NCBI GenBank assembly: GCA_943323675.2
Contig: CALPIR020000012.1
Span: 1-21,297, forward strand
Length of the DNA stretch: 21,297 bases
Direction of reading: 5' to 3'
Origin: Chitinophaga pinensis
GTDB lineage: Bacteria > Bacteroidota > Bacteroidia > UKL13-3
The notes below the pieces were generated by a model, which searched no databases, was not told where the DNA came from, and worked only from the letters and a program-made list of their open reading frames with translations. Position 1 is the stretch's first letter. Every line of letters starts with the position of its first letter. A program made the translations under genes and the position numbers. Positions 15,603 through 21,297 of the stretch are shown in pieces.

Positions 15603-15631
15603 CAAATTTAATTGTTTTTGTTTATTGTCAA
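15603..15631 (-). promoter_or_regulatory. Bacteroidota-type promoter for the dipolar-protein gene
   Basis: On the minus strand, TTG (plus positions 15629-15631) and TAAATTTG (15603-15610) are separated by 18 nt. This matches TTG-N19-TAnnTTTG with a spacer one shorter. The -7 element ends 28 nt before the ATG at 15574. Confidence 0.6.
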
Positions 15632-15717
15632 GCAAAGTTTAATAATATTTAAAATGCTTTTCGAGTCGTGAAATAATGAAACCGAATAGTAAAATGCAAA
15701 AATGTTTGATAAATTAT

Positions 15718-16620
15718 TTAAAAAAAGATTTCGTTAGCTGCTATAAATGTATTGCAATGGGCATTTACAATATCGGCTACCTTGGGTGAATAACCGCCTC
15801 CCATAGCTGCTACTATTGGGATCTTCAGGTTTTTGCAAATTTCAAAAACTACTTCATCTCTTATTTTACAGTCAAATAAAGTGAGGTTAAGTTTTCCAAA
15901 TTTATCGGTTAATAATACGTCAACCCCACTTAAATAAAACACAAAATCAGGTCGATGTTGGTCTATTATTTTGGGTAAATGTGTTTTTAAAAGTAATAAA
16001 TAATCAGGTCCGCATATCCCATCAGGTAATTCTATATCTAAATTACTCTTTTCTTTAAAAAATGGATAGTTGTTTTTACCATGCATGCTAAAAGTAAATA
16101 CATCAGGGTTTTGCTCAAATATTTGTGCTGTGCCATTTCCTTGGTGCACATCTAAATCTACAATTAGTATTCGTTTGCTTAATTGATGATGTAACAAATA
16201 ATTAGTAGCAATAGCTAAATCGTTTAATAAACAAAATCCTTCTCCTTTATTGGTAAAGGCATGGTGTGTACCACCAGCTACGTTTATTGCAACACCATAT
16301 TGTTTAGCAAACAGGGCACAATCAATGGTGCCTTGCGCAATACATATTTCGCGTTTTACCAATTCTGGGGTTAACGGAAAACCAATTCTGCGAATGTGAC
16401 TTGCATCTAATGCACAATTTTTTAATGCCTGCCAATAGTCATAATCGTGGGTAAGTGTTATTATTTCTTCTTGGCACAACTTTGGCTCGAATAGGTTATC
16501 TGTAGTTATGATGCCCTGATATAAAAGTTGTTTTGGAATGAGCTCATACTTCAACATAGGAAAACGATGCCCATCGGGAAGTGGATGTTGGTAGATGCTT
16601 GCGTATGCTATTTTTAACAT
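15718..16620 (-). CDS. Histone deacetylase-family (arginase/deacetylase fold) hydrolase
   Basis: A 300-residue zinc hydrolase of the HDAC superfamily. Catalytic motifs are intact: the tandem histidines in GGTHHAF (H119, H120), zinc ligands D157 and H159 in DLDVHQGNGT, the third zinc ligand D234 in SGVDVL, and the transition-state tyrosine Y277 in GGGY. Length and the DLDVHQGNGT signature resemble the bacterial HDAC11/class IV-like proteins. Known superfamily members deacetylate lysines, polyamines or acetoin-related substrates, or remove long acyl groups; the substrate here is not evident. The gene is divergent from pntAA with an 80-nt gap between start codons and stands alone on its strand. 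The ATG at 16618-16620 gives MLKIAYASIYQHPLPDGHRFPM, a normal family start. Confidence 0.9.
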   Translation of the reverse strand: MLKIAYASIYQHPLPDGHRFPMLKYELIPKQLLYQGIITTDNLFEPKLCQEEIITLTHDYDYWQALKNCALDASHIRRIGFPLTPELVKREICIAQGTIDCALFAKQYGVAINVAGGTHHAFTNKGEGFCLLNDLAIATNYLLHHQLSKRILIVDLDVHQGNGTAQIFEQNPDVFTFSMHGKNNYPFFKEKSNLDIELPDGICGPDYLLLLKTHLPKIIDQHRPDFVFYLSGVDVLLTDKFGKLNLTLFDCKIRDEVVFEICKNLKIPIVAAMGGGYSPKVADIVNAHCNTFIAANEIFF

Positions 16621-16640
16621 GATTTCGTATGCAAATTAAA

Positions 16641-16648
16641 TAGCTTTG
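16641..16648 (+). promoter_or_regulatory. Candidate -7 element for the pnt operon
   Basis: TAGCTTTG matches TAnnTTTG exactly and would give a leader of about 50 nt before the pntAA ATG. No TTG is found about 19 nt upstream. The gap 16621-16700 must also hold the promoter of the divergent HDAC-like gene. Confidence 0.35.
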
Positions 16649-16700
16649 ATTTATCGATTGGTTTTAATTACTTTTATTTTGTCAAAAATGGGATTTATAT

Positions 16701-17822
16701 ATGAAAATACTTGTTGTTAAAGAAAGTAAGTCTAACGAAAAACGTGTTGCACTTACACCTGCCGTTGCTTCCCAATATGTCAAACAAGGTTATGTTTGTT
16801 TGGTTGAAAGCAATGCTGGATATGATTCAAATTTTGATGATGATGCCTATAAAAATGCTGGCTGCACAATTGTAAATAAATTGGATGGATTACAGCAGGC
16901 TGATATTGTAATTAAAGTTAACGCACCAAGTATAGATGAGGTTGCGGCCATGAAAACAGGAAGTATTCTTATTTCTTATATATATCATTTATTTAATCCT
17001 GAATTGATAAAACAATTGGTTGCTGGACAAATAAGTGCATTCAGTATGGATGCAATACCACGTATTTCTAGAGCACAAAGTATGGATGCATTAAGTTCTC
17101 AAAATAATTTAGCAGGATATAAAGCTGTTATTTTAGGTGCAGATGTAATGGGCAAAATATTCCCATTGATGATGACCGCAGCTGGTACATTAACGCCATC
17201 AAAAATATTGATATTTGGTGCTGGCGTTGCTGGTTTGCAAGCTGTGGCAACAGCCAAACGATTGGGTGCCGTAGTTGAGGTAACTGATGTGCGTCCTGAA
17301 ACTAAAGAACAAGTAGAATCGCTTGGTGGTAAATTTATTGAAGTAAAAAGTGAAGGGGTGAAAGTAGAAGGTGGATACGCAAAAGAAGTTAGTGCCGATT
17401 ATTTACAAAAGCAAAAAGAGGCTGTAAATAATAGGTTAACACAGGCTGATTTAGTTATTACTACAGCCCTAGTAGCAGGCAAAAAAGCACCTGTTTTAAT
17501 TACAGAAGAACAGGTTAAGTTAATGAAATTGGGCAGTGTTATTGTTGATATGGCCGTTGAACAAGGTGGGAATTGTGAACTAAGTGAATTAGACAAAACT
17601 GTAGTAAAGCATGGTGTTACTATTGTGGGCCAAAGTAATTTACCAAGCACACTTGCACAAAATGCCAGTGAGCTTTATGCTAAAAACATTTATAATTTAC
17701 TCATGCATTTATCATCTAAAGATGGCATGAAATGGGAATTTGAAGAAGAAATAACCAAAGGAACATTAATTACCCATCAAGGTAAAATCATTCATCCTTC
17801 ATTACAAACAGCAGAAGCTTAA
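16701..17822 (+). CDS. pntAA: NAD(P) transhydrogenase subunit alpha, NAD-binding part
   Basis: A 373-residue soluble domain I of proton-translocating transhydrogenase, which binds NAD(H) and passes hydride to NADP+ held by PntB. The N-terminal domain starts MKILVVKESKSNEKRVALTP. The RQD-loop region is SMDAIPRISRAQSMDALSSQ (115-134), and the Rossmann dinucleotide fold has GAGVAG (173-178), with the acidic strand end EVTD (193-196). The later DLVITTALVAGKKAPVLITEE and VDMAVEQGGNCELS are also family signatures. As in many bacteria with split subunits, the membrane part of alpha is a separate gene (pntAB) starting 12 nt downstream. First gene of the operon. Confidence 0.96.
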   Translation: MKILVVKESKSNEKRVALTPAVASQYVKQGYVCLVESNAGYDSNFDDDAYKNAGCTIVNKLDGLQQADIVIKVNAPSIDEVAAMKTGSILISYIYHLFNPELIKQLVAGQISAFSMDAIPRISRAQSMDALSSQNNLAGYKAVILGADVMGKIFPLMMTAAGTLTPSKILIFGAGVAGLQAVATAKRLGAVVEVTDVRPETKEQVESLGGKFIEVKSEGVKVEGGYAKEVSADYLQKQKEAVNNRLTQADLVITTALVAGKKAPVLITEEQVKLMKLGSVIVDMAVEQGGNCELSELDKTVVKHGVTIVGQSNLPSTLAQNASELYAKNIYNLLMHLSSKDGMKWEFEEEITKGTLITHQGKIIHPSLQTAEA

Positions 17823-17834
17823 ACACAAATTAAT

Positions 17835-18137
17835 ATGGAAAAAATATTATCTATTTTTACAGAAAACATGGAACTCATCTACCTTATCATCCTGATGATT
17901 TTTGTGGGAATTGAAATCATAGGCCATGTGCCTTCAGTTCTACACACACCGTTAATGAGTGGGGCTAACGCCATACATGGCGTTGTTATTATCGGATCTA
18001 TCATTGTAATGGGACAAGCTGATCATGTGCTGTCTTTATCACTTGGTTTTTTAGCAGTTGTACTTGGAACACTTAATGTTGTTGGTGGTTTTGTTGTTAC
18101 CGATAGAATGCTGGAAATGTTTAAGAAGAGAAAATAA
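17835..18137 (+). CDS. pntAB: NAD(P) transhydrogenase subunit alpha, membrane part
   Basis: A 100-residue membrane protein with three hydrophobic helices (about 11-31, 44-61, 66-87). It corresponds to the C-terminal transmembrane section of the alpha subunit in the split three-gene arrangement. HVPSVLHTPLMSGANAIHG (30-48) is the strongly conserved loop between helices. With PntB it forms the proton channel domain II. The next operon member, pntB, begins only 597 nt later because a four-helix-bundle gene and flanking repeats lie between them. Confidence 0.95.
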   Translation: MEKILSIFTENMELIYLIILMIFVGIEIIGHVPSVLHTPLMSGANAIHGVVIIGSIIVMGQADHVLSLSLGFLAVVLGTLNVVGGFVVTDRMLEMFKKRK

Positions 18138-18220
18138 CGAGGGAAATTCGAAATTAAAAACTCTCAACTGCGTTTCAAAAGGGGGAGATTGGGAACTTGA
18201 ATTGATTGTAAGGTAAATAA
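18138..18220 (+). other. Non-coding left flank between pntAB and the inverted-repeat element
   Basis: These 83 nt have no open frame. They include the palindrome AAATTCGAAATT (18144-18155), whose AATTCG core recurs in both repeat arms, and a purine-rich stretch with a G run (18177-18193). They may be the outer part of the inserted element or the original pntAB-pntB spacer. I cannot tell which. Confidence 0.4.
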
Positions 18221-18247
18221 TGAATAATGAATGTTGAATTTCGAATG
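18221..18247 (+). repeat. Left arm of imperfect 27-nt inverted repeat
   Basis: The arm consists of TGAATnn-type units (TGAATAA, TGAATGT, TGAATTTC, GAATG). Position i pairs with 36948 minus i on the right arm 18701-18727. 21 positions are Watson-Crick, four are G-U (18222, 18233, 18235, 18247), and two are mismatched (18226 with 18722, 18242 with 18706). Further GAA and TGAAT units continue to about 18262 with weaker pairing. The enclosed segment is 453 nt and contains the four-helix-bundle gene. Confidence 0.75.
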
Positions 18248-18304
18248 TCGAAGTTGAATGTTACTATTCAAAACTGAGTAATTACTTCCTAATAAAAGTA
18301 TAAT

Positions 18305-18679
18305 ATGGAGTCATCAAAAAAGTATAACCTAGAGGAACGTTTGATTGATTTTTCAATATTGATATTAGATGTAATTGAGCAATTACCTAATGATAAAATT
18401 GGAAATCACTTGGGTGGACAATTACTGAGAAGTGGGACATCTCCCGCTTTAAACTACGGAGAGGCGCAAAGTGCAGAGTCTCGAAACGATTTTATTCATA
18501 AGATGAAAATATGTTTAAAGGAGTTGAGGGAAACGGGTATTTGTTTGAATATTATTATTAGAAAACCAGTTATGAAAAATTTAGTCCTAGCAGAAAAAGC
18601 ATTTGCCGAATCAAACGAGTTGGCTGCAATTTTTAATAAAAGTATTGATACCGCAAGTAAAAACAAAGAAAGAAAGTAA
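18305..18679 (+). CDS. Four-helix bundle protein (23S rRNA IVS-encoded / S23 family)
   Basis: A 124-residue helical protein with the family core QLLRSGTSPALNYGEAQSAES-x3-DF-x2-KM-x-I-x-LKELRET (39-77), following an N-terminal LEERLIDFSILILDVIEQLP helix. This family (TIGR02436 type) was first seen in open frames of 23S rRNA intervening sequences. It shares its fold with Avd, the accessory protein of diversity-generating retroelements, and forms pentameric or similar basic bundles that bind nucleic acid. Its biochemical role outside retroelements is unresolved. Here it lies inside an inverted repeat between pntAB and pntB and is transcribed in the operon direction. No strong promoter was seen just upstream, so expression may depend on pnt read-through. 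Confidence 0.9.
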   Translation: MESSKKYNLEERLIDFSILILDVIEQLPNDKIGNHLGGQLLRSGTSPALNYGEAQSAESRNDFIHKMKICLKELRETGICLNIIIRKPVMKNLVLAEKAFAESNELAAIFNKSIDTASKNKERK

Positions 18680-18700
18680 TGCAAAAACTTCATCATTTAT

Positions 18701-18727
18701 TATTCAAAATTCGATATTCATAATTTA
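18701..18727 (+). repeat. Right arm of imperfect 27-nt inverted repeat, in the pntB leader
   Basis: The ATTC-type units (TATTCAAA, ATTCGAT, ATTCATAA) are complementary to the left arm 18221-18247. The arm starts 21 nt after the stop of the four-helix-bundle gene and ends 7 nt before the pntB ATG at 18735. The entire pntB translation-initiation leader is therefore made of repeat sequence. An additional CTTC at 18688-18691 can extend pairing to GAAG at 18250-18253 with a bulge. Confidence 0.75.
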
Positions 18728-18734
18728 AATACTC

Positions 18735-20144
18735 ATGCAAGCACACATATTACAAATTAGTTACCTAATCGCATCGGTAACATTTATATTAGGACTAAAA
18801 TTTTTGGGTAATCCGGCAACTGCGCGAAAGGGAAATTTAATAGCAGCATTTGGTATGGGGTTGGCCATTTTTACAACCATATTTTTATATACAGATTCAG
18901 CTGGAAATCACCTAAGAAACTTACCGTTTATTTTTGCAGGTTTATTAGTGGGCACAATTGTAGGTTGGCTAGCAGCTAAAAAGGTTCAAATGACAGCCAT
19001 GCCCGAAATGGTGAGTTTGTTTAATGGAATGGGTGGAGCCTGTGCCATGCTTATTTCCATTATAGAATTTCAACACATTACGCAAAGCGTAAATCAAATA
19101 ACCGTTCCATTAGGTGAGTTAGCCACTATTATTATTGGAATGATAATTGGTTCTGTTTCTTTTGCTGGAAGTATAATTGCTTGGGGTAAATTAAGCGGTA
19201 AAGTAAAAGATAAGTCATTCGGCTTTCAGCAATTTATTAATATCGGTCTGCTAGCGGTAATTTTGGTTTTAGCGGCATTGGCTGTTATCAATACTGATGC
19301 ACAAATGTTTTATGCAGTATTGGTCTTGTCATTGGTGTATGGTATTTTGTTTGTGTTGCCAATTGGTGGTGCAGATATGCCTGTGGTAATTTCTTTACTT
19401 AATTCATTTACCGGAGTAGCAGCAGCCTGTGGTGGTTTCTTATATGATAATAAAGTCATGTTGGTAGGAGGTATTTTAGTGGGAAGCGCAGGTACCTTAT
19501 TAACTGTGGTAATGTGTAAAGCCATGAACCGTTCTTTGTTAAATGTATTGATTGGTAACTTTGGTGGTGGATCTACTGGAGCTGCAGCTCCATCGGCAAG
19601 TTTTGAAGGTACTATTAAAGAGGTAACAGCAAGTGATGCCGCTATATTAATGAAATATGCTAAAAAAGTAATTATTGTGCCGGGTTATGGTTTAGCTGTA
19701 GCACAAGCACAACATGTTGTGCACGAGTTGGAAGAACTTCTTGAAAAAGAAGGTGTGGAGGTGAAGTATGCTATTCATCCTGTGGCTGGGCGTATGCCAG
19801 GTCATATGAATGTTTTGTTGGCAGAGAGTAATGTGAGTTATGATAAATTAGTAGAAATGGAGGAGATTAATCCAGAGTTTACAACTACAGATGTGGTATT
19901 GGTTGTTGGGGCTAATGATGTGGTTAATCCTGCTGCTAAAACAGATCCAAACTCGCCCATTTATGGCATGCCAATTTTAGATGTAGAAAACGCAACCAAT
20001 GTTATTGTAAATAAACGAAGCATGAAAGCTGGCTATGCTGGCATTGAAAATGAACTTTTCTATAAACCTAAAACCAGTATGCTCTTTGGCGATGCGAAGA
20101 AAGCATTAACGCAATTGGTGAGTGAGATAAAAAACTTGGGGTAA
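18735..20144 (+). CDS. pntB: NAD(P) transhydrogenase subunit beta
   Basis: A 469-residue protein, close to the 462 of E. coli PntB. Residues 1-270 hold about eight or nine transmembrane helices of the proton-translocating domain, with conserved PEMVSLFNGMGGACAML (90-106) and GGADMPVVISLLNSFTG (211-227). A Gly/Ala/Ser linker (277-290) leads to the NADP(H)-binding domain III. Its motifs are VPGYGLAVAQAQ (315-326), HPVAGRMPGHMNVLLAE (348-364), VGANDVVNPAAKTDPNSPIYGMPILDV (391-417) and NKRSMKAGYAG (426-436). With PntAA and PntAB it couples proton entry to NADPH formation. The start is the ATG at 18735, immediately after an inverted-repeat arm. Confidence 0.96.
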   Translation: MQAHILQISYLIASVTFILGLKFLGNPATARKGNLIAAFGMGLAIFTTIFLYTDSAGNHLRNLPFIFAGLLVGTIVGWLAAKKVQMTAMPEMVSLFNGMGGACAMLISIIEFQHITQSVNQITVPLGELATIIIGMIIGSVSFAGSIIAWGKLSGKVKDKSFGFQQFINIGLLAVILVLAALAVINTDAQMFYAVLVLSLVYGILFVLPIGGADMPVVISLLNSFTGVAAACGGFLYDNKVMLVGGILVGSAGTLLTVVMCKAMNRSLLNVLIGNFGGGSTGAAAPSASFEGTIKEVTASDAAILMKYAKKVIIVPGYGLAVAQAQHVVHELEELLEKEGVEVKYAIHPVAGRMPGHMNVLLAESNVSYDKLVEMEEINPEFTTTDVVLVVGANDVVNPAAKTDPNSPIYGMPILDVENATNVIVNKRSMKAGYAGIENELFYKPKTSMLFGDAKKALTQLVSEIKNLG

Positions 20145-20160
20145 TGAATATTGATTTTTT

Positions 20161-20204
20161 AAAAGCACCACTTAAGGTTTACTTTGAGTGGTGCTTTTTT
20201 GTGT
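20161..20204 (+). terminator. Rho-independent terminator after pntB
   Basis: A 17-bp stem (20161-20177 with 20182-20198, core AAAAGCACCACT and AGTGGTGCTTTT, two G-U pairs) closes a 4-nt loop and is followed by Ts. It begins 17 nt after the pntB stop. Read on the minus strand the stem is also followed by a short T run, so it might also help end the convergent small gene at 20252. Confidence 0.92.
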
Positions 20205-20251
20205 AAAAAGTTATCTCGACTAAATGAATATAAAATGTGCTTAAAGATTAT

Positions 20252-20557
20252 TTACAATAAAATAATAAGTAACAAAAGAATGATGATGATTGCCCCTACG
20301 GAAATATACACTCCGCCATCTGCTATTTTTTTAATTGCTTTTACTTCTTTTCTTAATGCTTTCTTTTCAGCAGCGGTTAATTCCGATTTATCCATGTCTT
20401 GAATCTCATTCAATCTTAATTGCAGAATCTGGACTTGCTCCGCCTGAGTTGTGGTAACCTTAGGTTTTGGGACAACCTCTGCATTCAATAGAGTTGGTAT
20501 AACAGATAGCATCAAGAGGGTTACAAAGATGTTTTTTATTTTTTTTAAGGATTTCAT
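20252..20557 (-). CDS. Small secreted, tail-anchored membrane protein of unknown function
   Basis: A 101-residue protein with three parts. It has a cleavable-looking signal peptide (MKSLKKIKNIFVTLLMLSVI, continuing PTLLNA), an amphipathic charged helix with likely coiled-coil character (38-79, LRLNEIQDMDKSELTAAEKK), and a C-terminal transmembrane helix at the very end (82-101, GGVYISVGAIIIILLLLIIL). The topology would leave the helical section in the periplasm. Similar short proteins ending in GGVYISVG plus a hydrophobic tail occur in Bacteroidota, as far as I recall, without known function. Upstream at 20574-20589 is a CRP-like palindrome. No other gene shares its transcript. Confidence 0.78.
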   Translation of the reverse strand: MKSLKKIKNIFVTLLMLSVIPTLLNAEVVPKPKVTTTQAEQVQILQLRLNEIQDMDKSELTAAEKKALRKEVKAIKKIADGGVYISVGAIIIILLLLIILL

Positions 20558-20573
20558 TAGTTATGTGATTAAT

Positions 20574-20589
20574 TGTGATAGATTTCACG
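20574..20589. promoter_or_regulatory. Possible CRP/FNR-family operator
   Basis: TGTGATAGATTTCACG has the spacing TGTGA-N6-TCAC(G), one base from the classical CRP palindrome. It lies 17-32 nt upstream of the ATG at 20557 on the minus strand. Bacteroidota have CRP/FNR-family regulators, but a single site in AT-rich DNA can arise by chance. Confidence 0.28.
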
Positions 20590-20766
20590 AAGTAAAGATT
20601 AACCCCAAATCATTGCTATGTGTTACATATTTTAATAAATGAGTTACGTTAATCACACCTTTAAGTCTTAATTTATAAATTGAATTAATCTTGTCCCTCA
20701 GATATATTAAGTAGATTTAATAAACTTAATAGGGATTAAAAAATCGAAAAGAATTTCGTCTCTTTT

Positions 20767-20796
20767 TTGAGAAATACATCAAAGAAAATATGTTTG
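20767..20796 (+). promoter_or_regulatory. Bacteroidota-type promoter for the 20819 gene
   Basis: TTG (20767-20769), a spacer of exactly 19 nt, then TATGTTTG (20789-20796) match the phylum consensus TTG-N19-TAnnTTTG. The -7 element ends 22 nt before the ATG, giving a short leader as is usual in this group. The remaining intergenic DNA 20590-20766 is AT-rich with no other feature I can support. Confidence 0.7.
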
Positions 20797-20818
20797 TTAT
20801 AACAAATTAATTCTTCCT

Positions 20819-21235
20819 ATGAGAATATTAATGCCTATATTTTTTGCAGCTACGTTCTTTTTTTCAACCCAACTGTTTGCGCAAGACACCCTTATTTTTA
20901 AAAGCAATTTGGGTGCAGGCCTAATCACCAACCGCGTTGGTAAATCACTCAATTTTCGTTATCTCATAAAGTCAAGTGCCGAAATTCCAGATGCAAAAAG
21001 ATTTTTCAGAAAAGCACGTTTTAATAATGTGGTAGCCACCTTATTTGCATTTCCTGGCGGTTTTATATTAGGTTATCCGTTGGGATTATCTCTATCTGGC
21101 CAAAAATTAAACACTGATTTGTTAATGATTGGTGGTGGTTTAATTCTAGTTAGTGTACCATTTAATATCCTGCGTAATAAAAATATGCGCAGGGGGGTAG
21201 ATGCTTACAACCGTGGCGTATATAGGGGCGAATAG
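20819..21235 (+). CDS. Small exported membrane protein of unknown function
   Basis: A 138-residue protein beginning with a signal peptide (MRILMPIFFAATFFFSTQLF, cleavage near AQD). It is followed by a short soluble part (23-68, including FRYLIKSSAEIPDAKRFFRK). Two hydrophobic segments (about 70-92 with FPGGFILGYPLGLSL, and 98-116 with LLMIGGGLILVSVPF) probably span the membrane. The tail NKNMRRGVDAYNRGVYRGE is basic. I do not recognise the family. The gene has the best promoter in the window and no operon partner. Confidence 0.75.
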   Translation: MRILMPIFFAATFFFSTQLFAQDTLIFKSNLGAGLITNRVGKSLNFRYLIKSSAEIPDAKRFFRKARFNNVVATLFAFPGGFILGYPLGLSLSGQKLNTDLLMIGGGLILVSVPFNILRNKNMRRGVDAYNRGVYRGE

Positions 21236-21295
21236 TTACTTACCGTATCGAATGGTATATTTAATCATGTTATTGCTTCGTTGGCTATTTCTGAA
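21236..21295 (-). CDS. Possible 3' end of a minus-strand gene running off the right edge
   Basis: On the minus strand one frame is open from the edge to a TAA at 21236-21238, giving ...FRNSQRSNNMIKYTIRYGK. The other two frames contain stops. The stop would directly abut that of the convergent 20819 gene, a spacing seen elsewhere in this window. Nineteen codons are too few to be sure. Confidence 0.3.
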   Translation of the reverse strand, partial: FRNSQRSNNMIKYTIRYGK

Positions 21296-21297
21296 TG

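Larger units (their letters stand above)
18221..18727 (+). mobile_element. Putative IVS-like element carrying a four-helix-bundle gene
   Basis: The unit comprises two inverted arms and one gene for a protein of the 23S rRNA intervening-sequence family, and it interrupts the usually compact pnt operon. There is no transposase, and I found no target-site duplication by eye. The arrangement mirrors rRNA intervening sequences, where terminal complementary arms form a stem cut by RNase III. That the element is mobile is inferred from context, family and repeats. The outer boundaries are uncertain and could include 18138-18220. Confidence 0.5.

Noticed and set aside
18144..18262. Recurring GAAT/AATTCG units considered as a CRISPR-like or direct-repeat array
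   Set aside because: Units are 5-8 nt, degenerate and without spacers. They are better described as the left arm and flank of the inverted repeat.
18138..18734. Classical insertion sequence between pntAB and pntB
   Set aside because: There is no transposase and no convincing target-site duplication, and the only gene is the four-helix-bundle protein.

Overview
The window comes from an AT-rich genome of the phylum Bacteroidota. The evidence is a C-terminal type IX secretion (T9SS) sorting domain on a secreted protein, a five-repeat DUF349 protein, small secreted and membrane proteins of Bacteroidota type, promoter elements of the phylum's TTG-N19-TAnnTTTG form, and genes that mostly lack a Shine-Dalgarno sequence. 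No rRNA, tRNA, CRISPR array or classical insertion sequence was seen. The content is mainly chromosomal housekeeping with one insertion-like element.

Layout. 1-1740 (-) is a secreted T9SS cargo protein cut off by the window edge. 1790-4501 (-) is a two-gene unit: a DUF349 repeat protein followed by a SAM-dependent methyltransferase. 4755-5612 (+) is an HMG-CoA-lyase-like enzyme. 5616-11808 (-) is a compact five-gene operon transcribed in the order GT39-type membrane glycosyltransferase, LolD-like ABC ATPase, RecQ-family helicase and two GT-B glycosyltransferases, with overlaps or 2-nt gaps throughout. 11915-13135 (+) is sucC, closed by a hairpin terminator. 13327-13782 (+) is a cold-shock-domain protein with a lysine-rich N-terminus. 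13787-14776 (-) is a LuxE-like adenylating enzyme whose 5' end overlaps, head to head, a lipoprotein gene at 14751-15293 (+). 15311-15574 (-) encodes a small protein with a lysine-rich half and an aspartate/glutamate-rich half. 15718-16620 (-) is a histone-deacetylase-fold enzyme. 16701-20144 (+) is the proton-translocating transhydrogenase operon pntAA-pntAB-pntB. 20252-20557 (-) and 20819-21235 (+) are small secreted or membrane proteins of unknown function.

The most interesting structure is inside the pnt operon. A gene for a four-helix-bundle protein, of the family encoded in 23S rRNA intervening sequences, lies between pntAB and pntB. It is bracketed by an imperfect 27-nt inverted repeat (18221-18247 and 18701-18727). 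In RNA the repeat can form 25 of 27 pairs, and its right arm ends 7 nt before the pntB start codon. This resembles a 23S rRNA intervening sequence placed in a protein-coding operon, and suggests a mobile element whose transcript folds out or is processed.

Metabolically, succinyl-CoA synthetase, transhydrogenase (NADPH supply) and the HMG-CoA-lyase-like protein point to an aerobic chemoheterotroph. The glycosyltransferases suggest envelope glycan or glycolipid synthesis.
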